A stretch of 64,000 nt of DNA from Liquidambar formosana (taxonomy: Eukaryota; Streptophyta; Magnoliopsida; Saxifragales; Altingiaceae), in NCBI GenBank assembly GCA_039720395.1, contig CM077824.1, positions 18,623,046 through 18,687,045 on the forward strand, in the 5' to 3' direction. Shown here piece by piece: positions 47,209 through 59,399 of the stretch (within the stretch, counting starts at the first letter, position 1; the number at the start of each line of letters is the position of its first letter). The notes under the pieces are model-generated. The model worked only from the letters and a program-made list of their open reading frames with translations. It was not told the origin of the DNA and searched no databases. Position numbers and translations under genes: made by a program.

Positions 47209-49354
47209 CAGCTGTGGAGGCTGCTGAGGTGTTGAACTAAAATACCATTCTATGCAATGAATTTTAATGTGGAGTTGAATATTGCTTTAGAGCTTTGTAC
47301 TCACAGTACTCTGGTGGCTAGTTGTTTTCCTTTAAATGGTTGTTTTGGATACCTTTGATACCTAATTAGGGTAAAACCTTTCATGTGTTGCAAATATAAT
47401 TACATCTCTAGGTGGGCTTCTTTTTGTTGCAATGACAAGTCTACAGGTATGATCTGCTTGTTTGATTGAATCTCCCTCTGCATATATTTGAGATGCATAA
47501 AATAGAACTTCTAGTGAAAAAGGTAATGATTTCTTGGTTTTATAGGAGTTATTGGGTTAACATTTGAAGAGGGGTAAGGCGGATCATTATCAATAATGCT
47601 TTGGCGATCTTATAATATACCTTGAAGCATATTTAGCATCTATTCTGTTTAATCAATGCACTAGTTTTGACATTTACAGTTATTACTTATTAACTAAAAT
47701 ACCATTCTATGCAATGAATTTACAGTTATTACTTATTAGCACCTTTGTGTTCACTTATTCGTACATTAATAAAGTTCCATATGGTCTTTCGATGTGTGAT
47801 ATTTTTGTAGAATACCACCTCTTGATATTCTGGTGACAAACTCCTACATTCTTTAAAGTTAAAAGCTTTCCCCGCACAAAGAATTAGCCCTGAAGGCTCG
47901 ATTTTAGACGTGAAATAAAACATTCCAATATCGTCTCACTACGCAGAACCTCATCCATTGTTATGTGGACCATTTTTTGCAAAGCATGCGAGGATTCCTC
48001 ATGGCAAACAATTTGAGACTCCAAACATGACCCTATGCACATATAGAGACCATGTGGGACACATGCATGTCCCTATGCATAGACCCCACCATCACGGACC
48101 CATGCGTATTGGGTCCCTCTTTGTAAAGCATAGGTTGACGTTTGGGCTCGGGTTCTGAGGAAGGAAGTTCGGTTTGAGTTGCAGCGACCATCACCAATAT
48201 CTGCATATAATGCTGCTTCCAGCAATGGCATGAGCTACACATTTGTCTTCTCTCTATATTTCTAGTCCTTCAAACAGTTCTTTTTCATTTCTATTTTGCT
48301 TGATCCCTTCAAAGCTAGTTTATAACAAAGGCTTGTGTCAAAAAACTACTCCAAGGAACAAATATTTGTTCTTGTTTCCCCTACAAAAATAATTTCAATT
48401 GATGGACCTATAAATGCATTTCATTAAAGCTGTAAACCAAATTATATGAAAGATGAAAGAGAGGAAATGGCTTCAGATTCCACAAGAAGCATATATGGAA
48501 TACCTCGTGCCGCCGATCTGTTTATACTTTATAGAATAATATTATTGAGACTTAGTTTACCTTATTCTGCTAACAAGGTTAAGGAGATTTGAGTCATGCC
48601 AGATTCGTTTTTTTTGTTTTGTTTTGTTTTTTTGGCAATCAATAGAATCTACCCTACCCATTACCCCCTAGTATCAACAATTGGGATTAGGTATCATTAC
48701 TTCCCCATGAGCTTGCAAGTTCCTTTTAACCCAGGTGGACTTTTAAACAGAAAGAAACTTACTGCCAAGCCAAACCAGTTTTGGTAACTTTATAACAATC
48801 ATTCTCTATATGGTAATTATCACTGGATCTTTTGTGGCAATCTTCCTCTTTCCTTTTTGAAAAACTATTTGTACACTGGAAGTATTTCGCATATAGTTAG
48901 AACCCACTTGTGACGAATGTCATATAAGAATAGAAGCCATGCATTATCCCAAAGATTATATGCTTCCACGATATCCCTCCAACATTTAAATTCATCGATT
49001 GTAACAGTCAACTTAATTGAAAAAGGTTTTTTAACTGTCTACAGAACCTGAACCAAACATGCCTAAGATCAATTATTTTTAATTTTAAAATTTTAAACTA
49101 GTTATCAATGTAGGGATTAACCACAATAGTTTAACCAGATCTTTCCCATAATTGTGCATCTTGTAATCTCAAGGTTGAGATCCGAATCAGAGCAAGGACA
49201 CGGTCTAGAAATGGAGATTGGGTATCAAATGAATTTACCAATATCATTGGTAGTTTGGCATAAGTGAGTGAAGAAAAGCATATTGGGAATTTTTTGAAGA
49301 TATCATGGATAGTTTAAATAGCTCATTTACAAGAAAGTGCATCTCTTATTTTTC
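47209..49354. other. Spacer between gene C and APC5, no gene seen
   Basis: The first ~400 bp match the 3' flank of gene A (TTTAGAGCTTTGTACTC, then GGTGGCTAGTTGTTTTCC). In gene A this flank carries four tandem TGTACTC-type units (33938-33966); here there is none to speak of. The remainder, including 47940-48240 with several CCCTATGCA/CATGCGT motifs, has no recognised coding content. Confidence 0.5.
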
Positions 49355-52300
49355 TTACAACATATTGAAGAGAGGATCATCCTCATCCTGAGGATTTTCG
49401 AGAGCCATTACATGAACCTTGAACGAACATGCAGCTTCTTCCCTTTCCTCTAGCTGCCCCAGTTTATCAAAAACAATGGCCATCAAGTAGAAAGCTTCAG
49501 CCGCCAATTCGTGATACTGTGTACCATAAGCATTGCCATCTTGTCAATGACAACTATGAAATTTTAAAGCAATAAACACATAAATATCTCCACATAGCCA
49601 ATAAAAACGAAGCGACAACCATATAAATGAAATCACCCCAAAAAGCAGTTCAGACCAAGGTCTTAAATATCAGCAGGATTCTAAAATGGAAATAAAAAAA
49701 CTGATAAAACACTCATACTAACTAAACAGTTTTGATAGTTCATTTTGGAGAAGTTTAGCACTAGGAAACCTTTTCTCATAAGAATTTATTTTTCAAAAGA
49801 TATCTTCCAAAATGAACAACGTAAATTTTTGTTGAATTTGAAAGACATCTTTCCCTCTGTTTTTGTTTTGCTTAAAATTGTACTAAAACTGACCTGGATT
49901 CATACTTGGTTTTGTTTATAAGCAAAAAATTTTCACATGAACAGCATGGGTCAAACACACAACAGATACAGGCTGTCTTGTTTGGCCCCCATCGGCCGCG
50001 CGGGGCGGAGGTTATAATTATATATGTAAGGGTGCTTCTAAATACACCACAAATTTTGCTCTCCGCACCCACCAACTGATGAAAATTTTTATTATTCTAC
50101 CCCTTACCAAAATGACTATTAACAACAAACTTTGTCTCCTTCCTCCAAAGCTTCCTCGAAGTTTCGTCTCCTTTCTCGAAGAAAAGAAAAGAAAACTTAT
50201 TTTTTACTCAGAAATCCGCTTCCTCCAGGCCCAACAACCTTCTTCACCCCAAAAATTTTTCTGGTTCTCAATCCATTTGGTTCTATTTGGCTGAAAAATG
50301 CCAAGGACGTTCAGTCAACCTGTTCTGAATATCCTTGGGATGTTCGTCATTCAAACATCTCAAGGATGCTCAGACCTTGGTGATCAAACATCCTTGAGAT
50401 GTTCGACCAACCAGGACTGAATGGAACACCCATCTTTGGTCACCTCCATTTTTTTTTTCAACAAGGAGCATCCTTTGTTTTGTTTTCTTTTGTTGTGGGT
50501 ATTTATGTATGCGGTTGATACTGGTGATGAGCATCATTTTTTCTGCCGAGGTGCTGACAGTGATGGGGCTATCATGGTGATGGCTTCTTGAGGGTTAGTT
50601 AGGGTTAGGATTTTGGTGGGAGGTTGGGGGGTGATGGTATTTTTGGTATGAGGGTGTACAGAGTGAATAAAAATTTTAATTTTTGGTGGTGTAGAGAGAA
50701 ATGGGGTGTAGAGAGAGGTTTTTGTGGTGCAAATAAAGGCACCATCTATGTAAAAATATATGAAGACTATAATTATACATATAATCATATAATGTATATA
50801 ATCATATAACTAGGGAGGGCCTATTTCCACGCCCTGGCTTATTATCATGCTCCTTTTAGCCATGGAGGGGTGTGGATGCTGCCAAAAGGGGTGTGGTAGA
50901 AATAGGCAATCCCTATAACTATAATAAATATCTATTTACTTAATAATGGGTTCCATTCTGTCCAAATCCCTTTTTCACAAGTTGTAGTGTCCATATTGTA
51001 AGCTAGATATACATTGTTGGCCCATCACCTAACAACATGAGCTTTTGGGGTAAAGTGGTGTTCTAACATGCATGTATGCAAATACTACTTATTAACCTTT
51101 TCTCACATCAAGAACTATGCTTCTTTCATAAGGTAAATTTAGAAAAATTTAGAAAAGATAACATCTCTCATAAAAGAATACCTAGTGCTAAGATCGAAAG
51201 GGCAGTGCTATACGAAGCACCCTTTGTACAGCACCCAACCCACATCAGCAAAAAAGAGATCTGTCAAATAAATTAAGGGAGTTTTGGTCCACACACATAG
51301 TGCCGCATAAGGTGATGTATTTCGGTGCTGCACATAAGCTGTTGTTCATAGTATTTCTCAGATCGAAAACGTAGCAATATAAAAAATCTTGGTAGAATGT
51401 GAAGAAACTACAAACTTTTCTTGCTTGGGACATCACAAATTCACAATCACCCATTACAGATGTACAATGTTAAGCAGCCTTTTGAATATTCAAAAATATT
51501 TTATCTTTTGAATGGACCCATGAAAGAAAAAAAAATGAAATGAATTAAAAGGTGGGAAAATAGGATTGTGGCTTTAAAACAAGCTCCCTTATCAGAAATA
51601 CAAGGTAAGTGCAACACTACATGCATGGCAAAAACATGGATTTCAATACCAGAAAACCTAATTTTTTTAACTTGTCTTCTACCAAGACTTCACAAACTAT
51701 GATCTGTGATTTAATTAAGATAGGCAGAAAATTTGGACGAATTGGATTGTTGGACCAAATGCACAAATAGTAGTACATTCAAACTAAGAAATCAACTAAC
51801 CTCCAAAACTTGAAGCTCATCCGAAGCTTGTCTTAAAGGATCCAGCACAACCTCGAAATTTTCAGAAACTGGGAAGGAAAATCAGCAGGCAAAAAAATAA
51901 TATTAGAAGCTTCAGTAAAGGAGGAAATATAGGACCACATCACTAGTTTAACAACATCATCATTATCATCATAATTAGGGTTGATTAAAAAAAAAAAAAA
52001 ATGATCATCATAATTAGGGATGGGATGGGCTGTACAACTTCTCTTTTCAGAAACCAATCTTTCCATGGCCATAACCTCTGTTGATGTTTGTCGGTTAATA
52101 TAAATGGAAAACCACTATAAAGCATGCAGCAATGGTTCATATTATTTGGAACTTTGGATACAGTCGACACCCAAGAAAAATGCTCACAACTATTTGTAAA
52201 ATCTTGAAACTCCAACATTTCTTTCTTTAATTAGACATCAATAATGAGAGTCTTCCATAGACGTGTACCATGTTAGTGCCAATATAAGTTCATAAGTGAA

Positions 52301-55300
52301 AAACGCAATATTGCTAAGCTTGCTAAGCCCTTTCACTACATGTATAATGTAAGCAATAAACATATTAATGACGCTACCAACATATCAGACATATTACATA
52401 AACAATGTACGTTAATAACTTAAACGTCAAAAGGATTAAGTGAGCCTAGAAAGCGAAATAAACCACTGGTCTACATAAAACTGTCAAGTAATAATACAAT
52501 AGGCCTGTTGATGTAAGACTACCCTAAAAGTAGATACTAAGGTTACCTACAAGGCTACAATCAATTATAGGTAGGCTAGAAACTTGTTTTCTTGAGGGTT
52601 TATGAAAGGAAATGTGATATTAAGGGTTGTAGATTTCTGGACAGCAAGGGAATTTTTACAACTTTCAAGACTAGATTGTAAAGAATGTAGTGTTAGGGTT
52701 AAAACGAAAAGTAAGCATTTTAGGGTTAACATTAAGGTTAAAGAAAAGGTTGGTTGCAGATTAAAAAGAGTGCGAAGTAGCCCTGTAAATTAAAACAAGG
52801 AAGAAAGAGAAGAATACGACAAAGAAGAAGAGAAAAATAAGATATACACTAAGAGTCTCACTAAAGGTTTCTAGGAGTCTCACCTAGAAGATAATCAATA
52901 GAATCCCATCCTTAATTAAATGCAAAAGCTGAAGAAAATTCTCATTCATCAATTATATATAATTATGTCTACAACCCTTGCTAATATACAAATTCATAAG
53001 ACCCACTTTCTAACTTCCAATCTCTTTCGGTTTTGTAATGTGTTATGGTTGCTTCTCTTTTAGTTGCTTAGGTAGTGGAATTTTCTTCATTAGTCGTAGA
53101 ATTTTTCATAACCATCATTTTGTACCTGACAATCAAAAAGTCACAGTTTCCCAAGAAAAATATGGCTAACTTTCATAGGCAAAACATCAGGCAGCACCAA
53201 CTCTTCACAATCCTTACTGATAAACAAGACAACCAAAGAAAGAAAATTTGCGGTAGATGTATAATCTATCATGCTACTCGGAAGAGACTTGGATGCTTCT
53301 CCATTTTCAAGTGTAGCTTCTCTGTAAGATCTTTGTGATACCACCTTTAAGCTACTGCCATCATCAATAATAATAGTGCACAATCTGCCTTGGCAAGAAA
53401 CCTTACTGTGCAAGATATTAGTATGACACAATCCTCCTTTCTTTTGCCTTTGGTATAACGGTCGTATTATAAGATTATAGCCTTCAATCAAACCATCACA
53501 ATAATCAGATTCTTCATTGTGGTTCTCCTCTCTTTCTTCAAGTCAAGTTCTTCAACACAAAGGTGAAGACCATTGCTTGGACACACAACAGAATGATCAC
53601 AAAAGTTTAAGCTTAACAAGTTTGCAAGGCAAAGAAAAGATTAGGTCATGGGATCACATGAAAGAGAAACTTAGAAAGAGCTACTTCCATCAAAAAATTG
53701 TTGACATTTTATTTTTGAAGTTTCACTTTGAAGTTTCACAACCTGCACCAAAATAATAAATTATAGATGAATACACTGAAGAGTTTTACAGGCTCCAAGG
53801 ACAGAAGTAGTTGAAAAGGGATAAGAAACAAAGTGTAGCTTGTTATGTGGCCGGGTTGCAACTTCCTAATTCGGATTAAATCATCCTTCATGACTTTAAA
53901 CAGGTAGATGATGTGTATCACACTATCACCATGCATTAAAGATAAAGATATCACCTTAGACACTCTATGAACGAATCAATATGGCATTGGGAGCTTTGCG
54001 TTAAGTTGGAAGGTTACTAGAGGTGTGTCACATTAAGTTGAAGCATCTATTGTAGTACGATTGAATGACCCAACATGATTGTCAAAAGAACACCAACACA
54101 TTTGTAAAATATAACATTGACATTCCTCTTCAGCCTCAAAAGGATGTGAAAAATGCCTACTCCCTCTGTCCTCCAAAAACAGCTACATTTCCTTTTCTTG
54201 GTTGTCCCATAATTTTTGCACTGCTAAAAGTCAATGTTCAATTCCCCACAATACCCTTTGTCATAGTATAAATTACATGTGAAAGACAAAAATTTTAAAC
54301 TATTAAATTTTAAAAATTTTAAAAATTAAAAATTAAAACTCTGATAAATTTAGGGTGAAATTGAGGACACCAAAATGTAGATGGGAGAATGCATTAATGT
54401 GGTTCCTAAAAGAATGTTACTTTTCAAAAGTGCTATTTTGACACAACAGAGGGAGTAAAATAAATAAAAAATTAAAAGTGGACCAACCTCTAGCTAAGAA
54501 AAGAGTCCAAGAGAATACTGTCACAATCTTTGTTTCAGGTTCCAATTTCCAAATCAAATGTACTCCCTCTCAAAAATAGAGATATTTAATGATAACGAAT
54601 TCATATTATAAAAATAATGCTTTCCTTCAAACATAACCTCATTATATTTTTATAGTCTATATTAGTCATCATACTATTCCATCCATTTTATTTTGTTTGA
54701 TCACTTTTCCCATTTTAGGATGTTCCAAAACACTTCTACAAGTCAAAGCAACAAATTGTTTTGCTTTCTGAAAATACCCTTTACTCTATTTAAAATTACA
54801 ATTATTATATCAACAGTCACATCAATTAACACTTTTTAGGAGGGTAAAATTGGAAAGTTAAAATTAAATTAGTGACATGGCAATGCATTAAATGCCTCAC
54901 CTTAATATGTTTGCTTGGTCAGAATAGTTCAAACAAATTGGAATGGAGGGAGTATAATTTACTATGGTTCTAAATCATACTTTCAAGAAATTACAACTAA
55001 GAATTTAGGCCAATGGTAAGGTTCAAGCAAAACTAAGCTTAATCCAGAAACGCCAGCATTCAACTAGAAACTAGAGTAGCCTCAAGAATTGAATTTAAGA
55101 CCCAATGCAAAAAGGTAAATATTCGTCAGCATTCTACATAACAGGTCATGATATTACAAGAGAGAGAAAGAGAAGGATAGGAAGGAGAAGATATCTTGTT
55201 TGCAATTAACATATGACATCATTATCCTAATGATGTTACATCTTCCATTTCAATCTTAAGACAGATAGAAGAATATATCCTCAAGTACCTGAAAAGCTTG

Positions 55301-58300
55301 GATCTGATAGATAACATTTTGCTTCTGCAATATAGGCCCGAGCACGAAGCTCCAAACCTCCATGACCAAGAATCATTGGAAGAGCTCCATGTATAAGGGT
55401 TAAAGCCCGCTTAGCATGATTTGATCCAAGTGACAGCCACAGCTCAGCTAGTGTAAGAGTGGCTGATGCTCTGAGAAGATCCAAGTTAAATGACTGGCAA
55501 AATGAAAGGCTTGCCAATGCATATGGAAGGCCTAAAACAGCATTGCCCGATTTCTGATGAAGACGAATAGAAGACACTTAACCATTATAAAAACATTTGG
55601 CAGAAAATTAAGTTCATCAACAACTACATAGCCTTAAACATGGCCTCAACGTGAAAGAAAGAATAAATGTTTGACTAGCTTCTCCAAGGATATCTCTATG
55701 TAAAAATTTAATCTACGAGATTTTAATAAAAATAATAAGGTAGTAAAAAGGTGGAGTGGGGTGGTCTAGGTTCAAGTCTCATCTACAGAAATAATAGTAA
55801 TAATAATAAGAAAAATTGATAGTACTCAATAAAGATAAAAGAATATCAATAATATTGAGTAGGTTCTCTTTTGAATAAACATTAGGTTCCACCTGAAATG
55901 TGCAAGTCATTTGCATGCAATATGAATTTCCTATCACAAAGACCTGCACACATGACCTTTGATATATTTAAGTAGCCAGCTTCATCTTACTTTAGCAAAA
56001 CCTTAGAACCTACAGACCTACAGTGCATCAATCATATTGTTGTACCTTGTGGATTTCAGCGAGCAAGAGAAGAACAGTGGCATTTTCAACCTGCAGATTG
56101 AATTTGTAACACATGCAGAAGAGGGAGTGTGCGACAGCTGCTGCCTGCAAAATACATTGTATCCAAACACGAAGTAAAGAAAAATAACATAAACAAGCAT
56201 ATTAAATTCAAATACCTCCCTACCAAAACTTAAAAATTAGTAGCACACAACTAATTCAGCCTCATTATTATTTTGATCCCATAGTATGAAATTCCATTCT
56301 TCTATGCTAAGCATTACTCTTGTAATCTTGCTAATAATGAAGACACCATAGAAACTGTAGCATATGGTTTTAAGCTCTAAAAAGCAATATATATATATAT
56401 TATTTAGAGAGAGAGAGAGAAAAAAAAACAAAAATGGCAGAATAAGATGAGGAATTAGGAATTGTAAAGCATGTCTCTCCAATCCCTCTATTCTCTTCCT
56501 AATAACAATACTAGATTTAGTGGCGGGTCATGTGTACCAAATGCAAAAAGTTAATCTACCAAAAACGAGGAAGAAATTCGTGATTTGGGGGGGGGGGGGG
56601 GGGGGGGGGAGGGGACATTATTGAAACCTTGCATGGGAATAGAGTTTAAAAGGGCATAGTACAGTATTTACCATGAACAAGTGCACTTAAGAGGTAGTAA
56701 TGATACCTACAAAGGTATGTTTCATTAGGTGGGAGGATTACCTCTATTCTACCAGTGTTAACCAATATTCTTGTTTAATATTTGTTACTATTTAGATTCC
56801 AATGTGTGTAGCATATAGAACTGAAAGATTGTAGAGGGATTTCCTTTTGTTGGGATGAGGGGAGAACAAAAGCCATCATTTGGTAGAGTGGGAGATGGTA
56901 GTAGACCAAAATCCAAAGGTGGTCCAAGTCTGGGGAATGTGATTGCAAGAAATTAAACATTGGTGGGAAAATGGTTATGAAGGTTTCCTAGAGAAATATG
57001 ATTCTCTCTTTGGTGGTTAGTTATTTAAAATAAGGGTGGTTGCATACTAATGGCTGGGACTCTAGAGAAGCTATTAAGGAAACTCACAAGTCCCCTTGAA
57101 AATTCATTACTCATTGGTTACCTCTTTTTACTATGCACATCAAGTACATTGTTAGTAATGGTAATTTTATTCTTTTCGGGCATAACAGTGACACATGGTT
57201 TTGTGATTCTCCCTCAAATCCTTGTTCTCTTGGCTTTTTATATAGTTAGAGGTTAGAAATGGAACTATTTCCAATATGTGAAATCAAAATAGTCATCCTT
57301 GGAATTTCAAAATTTATTTTTCCAGAAATTTGAATGATTGTGAGGTTGACAAACTTTCTGCTCTCCTTGATAGTATCAAGTTTATGTATATTTCTCCCTT
57401 CTATGAAGATAAACAGTGTTGGGAGCTTGAATCAAATGGCTTTTTTCTAGTAGGACATTTTTTCCATTCCTTGGTCTCAAATTTTTCCATGGATCCTCAT
57501 CCTTTGTCATTCAATCTTACTTGGATTTGGAGAGTGGCCCTAAAGGTTAAAGTTTCTGTTTGGTCGGTTTCAAAAATGCAAACCTCATGAAATCATTTCT
57601 CCCAACATTTGTGTTATGTGTTATTCTAATGGGGAATCGACTGATGATGTGTTTCTTCATTGTCCATTACCTATGAAGATTTGGTGTAAGTTGTTTCATA
57701 TGACAGAAGTATTGTGGGCTCCCCCTACACATACTTCCTCTATCTTGGAAGCACATTTCCCTGGTTTTATTGGGAGAAGAGGTAGAAAAAGAAGTGATAT
57801 AAAAAGCACAAAATTTGATACTAAATGTTTGATACAGCAGTGTCACTCTCTAAAGCAATCAAAAGGCTTAATTGGCAACAAGCTTATCAAAGACACAAGT
57901 GGAGGATGATGGTTATCTAACTACAATGAAAAATGTGGTGGAGGGATGCTGGTTGTCCTCTTATTGCATATACTTTATCTTTCCTTTATCTCATATATAT
58001 CCAATAGCCCAATAAACCACTCAAACTGAAGCCACAGATATCAAAACAAAAATTTCTAGACAGAAAAGAATAAAAACTTCAAAACTCAACACCACTAAAC
58101 CCTTATGAAGGGAGCAAAGGATGGGATTAACTCATAAAAGATGACACACATATACACAAATCATTTCTTGAACGCAGGATCATAGCACTCTATCATTTTT
58201 GTGAAACACAATATCTTAGAATCACAGATGTGTGAAAATTTGAGTCAAGCATGGAGCGAGAAGAACATTGGATGTAACATAGCAAACCTAATCAAGATTC

Positions 58301-58985
58301 AAGGAACCTGTGTAGAATAAGAAATATGAACTGATGCATGATCAATGGACAATGGGGAATGAACCTATGAGAACATTCATACCTAAGATAAAATCCTAAA
58401 AGCTCGAAATTTACCTTAGTGTTGTGCTGGGTAAAACCATAAATACAAAAAATTCTGATGCATGACCCTATGGTCACTAAACTACGACTTAAAACAGCAA
58501 AAGCTAATGTAGCTCACCCAACCATACAGAATGTGAGAACCAGCCTTCAGTTCTTAACAAATCATCAACATTGTGAGATGTTAAAGGTGGAATAAATTAG
58601 CTTTAGGCCAAAAAGTTTGGTACATTGAAAATATTATACCTGGCTGAATTGATTTGCTGCAAGCAATGTTCGAGCATGGCGAAGGCTTGCTTCCGTCTTC
58701 AGCTCCATGTCTACGCCAGTTACAGATGATGCCAAAACTCCAAGCTCATCACATACTTGCTGGGCTAGTTTAAGATGTCCTCTGCATGATACTCACCATA
58801 AATAAAGGTGGAAATCATCTATACTAAATGTTAATTAAAGAACCATAGAAATTTTCAGTTTTGCACATAATAACCTTACCGATGTAATGCACGCTCATGC
58901 AACAGCTGCAGTTTTATTAGCAGGATTCGTGATTTAGAGATTGATAAAAACTTCTCCTCCGCTATTTTAAGAGCAGCAAAGGCTT
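49355..58985 (-). CDS. APC5: Anaphase-promoting complex subunit 5, C-terminal exons (partial)
   Basis: Six exons: 58985-58880, 58781-58640, 56144-56046, 55553-55289, 51868-51801 and 49516-49355 (stop TAA). All joints are GT-AG and frame-consistent, giving 279 aa. The protein matches the C-terminal third of plant APC5: EAFAALKIAEEKFLSISKSR, ELKTEASLRHARTLLAA, LLLLAEIHK|KSGNAVLGLPY, LELRARAYIAEAKCYLSDPS, then YHELAAEAFYLMAIVFDKLG. APC5 is a TPR-type scaffold of the APC/C ubiquitin ligase that drives mitotic exit in the nucleus; the helical repeats fit that. No stop or frameshift is seen within exons. The N-terminal two thirds are not found up to 64000: they lie beyond the window behind a long TE-filled intron, or this is a 5'-truncated copy. 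Introns hold MULE, MITE, gypsy and LINE pieces. Confidence 0.93.
50030..50744. mobile_element. Mutator-like TIR element in an APC5 intron
   Basis: The left end GGGTGCTTCTAAATACACCA is inverted at the right end (TTTGTGGTGCAAATAAAGGC ACC), with similarity extending ~85 bp (AAAATTTTTATT and TACCCCTTACCAAAA blocks). The flanks TATATGTAA (50021-50029) and TCTATGTAA (50745-50753) form a 9-bp duplication with one mismatch. The interior includes a short inverted repeat of ACATCTCAAGGATG near 50358 and 50390. No transposase. Confidence 0.75.
50811..50913. mobile_element. ~103-bp palindromic MITE
   Basis: AGGGAGGGCCTATTTCCACG and the complement of AGGGGTGTGGTAGAAATAGG are inverted arms. TATAAC occurs on both sides (50805-50810 and 50914-50919) as a possible target duplication. 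Confidence 0.65.
53141..53491 (-). pseudogene. Ty3/gypsy protease-region fragment
   Basis: The minus-strand frame has CTIIIDDGSSLKVVSQRSY, matching the active-site region of plant gypsy proteases (a DGS or DSG motif after hydrophobics), and further on VLPMKVSHIFLGKL, the usual DVVPM-x4-ILLG block. It is isolated in the APC5 intron, with no RT next to it. Confidence 0.7.
53600..54060 (+). pseudogene. Ty3/gypsy gag fragment
   Basis: On the plus strand, shifted frames read WDHMKEKLRKSYFHQ, then DEYTEEFYRLQGQK, then KKQSVACYVAGLQLP, the pattern of a plant Retrotrans_gag domain. It lies head to tail in the opposite direction to the protease fragment at 53141-53491, so the parent element was rearranged or two elements are involved. 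Confidence 0.65.
54160..54455. mobile_element. Stowaway-like MITE, copy 1
   Basis: The ends CTCCCTCTGTCC and ACAGAGGGAG are inverted and bounded by TA at 54158-54159 and 54456-54457. These are the ends and TA target of Stowaway (Tc1/mariner) MITEs. 296 bp, AT-rich interior. Confidence 0.88.
54563..54673. mobile_element. Partial Stowaway-like end
   Basis: TACTCCCTCTCAAAAATAGA at 54561 has a Stowaway-type left end but no partner before the next element begins, so it is a truncated copy or was interrupted by that element. Confidence 0.5.
54674..54952. mobile_element. Stowaway-like MITE, copy 2
   Basis: CTATTCCATCCATTTTATTT and the complement of CAAATTGGAATGGAGGGAG are inverted ends bounded by TA at 54672-54673 and 54953-54954. 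279 bp. The left end has lost the CTCCCTCC consensus by a few changes. Confidence 0.8.
56586..56614. repeat. Poly-G tract
   Basis: About 24 G with one A near the end, in an APC5 intron on the plus strand. Length is likely to be unreliable. Confidence 0.85.
56884..57790 (+). pseudogene. L1-like LINE fragment: end of RT and zf-RVT
   Basis: In shifted plus-strand frames the conserved order of plant L1 ORF2 is visible: KGGPSLGNVIARN, VGKWLWRFPREICDSLWW, NGWDSREAI, HNSDTWFCDSPSNPCSL, NLNDCEVDKLSALLDSIKFM, and the zf-RVT block CVMCYSNGESTDDVFLHCPL followed by WCKLFHMTEVLWAPPTH. At least five frameshifts or stops. Inserted in an APC5 intron opposite to the gene. Confidence 0.85.
57791..58639. other. 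APC5 intron remainder, no feature seen
   Basis: AT-rich intron sequence between the LINE fragment and the upstream APC5 exon. No coding segment recognised on either strand. Confidence 0.5.
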
Positions 58986-59068
58986 CTGCAAAAATAAATG
59001 AACACGTGTGTTTTTTTAAAATCCATGTAAGAATCATCTTACATAAGAATGATAAGCATTTTAGTCCG

Positions 59069-59110
59069 TGTGTGTGTGTGTGTGTGATGGAGAGAGAGAG
59101 AGAGAGAGAG
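59069..59110. repeat. (GT)n(GA)n compound microsatellite
   Basis: About nine GT units followed by about nine GA units, immediately upstream (in gene direction) of the first visible APC5 exon. Confidence 0.9.
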
Positions 59111-59399
59111 TTCTGCCGCTCCCACACCATGAAAGAATATTTTAACTTTTACAAGGGAAATCATAAAAGCTCTTAAATTTAAATCAAAATAGAAAGTAGG
59201 AAATCAAGTAAGACAGCTCTTTGAAAAACTTTTGATCTTATTCGTTCAAATTAGAAGTTTAGCCCTCTCCCTACCACATGCATTTTACACTAACATATAA
59301 TCTATGTCTACATGGACTTCCGCAAGGAGTCATGAAAGAACATTTATAAGAAGGAATGAAAATGTTCATGTCAAGCACGATAGTAGACAAATAGAGATA

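Noticed and set aside
51180..51350. Possible MITE with GCAGTGCTATACGAAGCACC and a loosely inverted partner
   Set aside because: The partner has too many mismatches and no duplication is visible.
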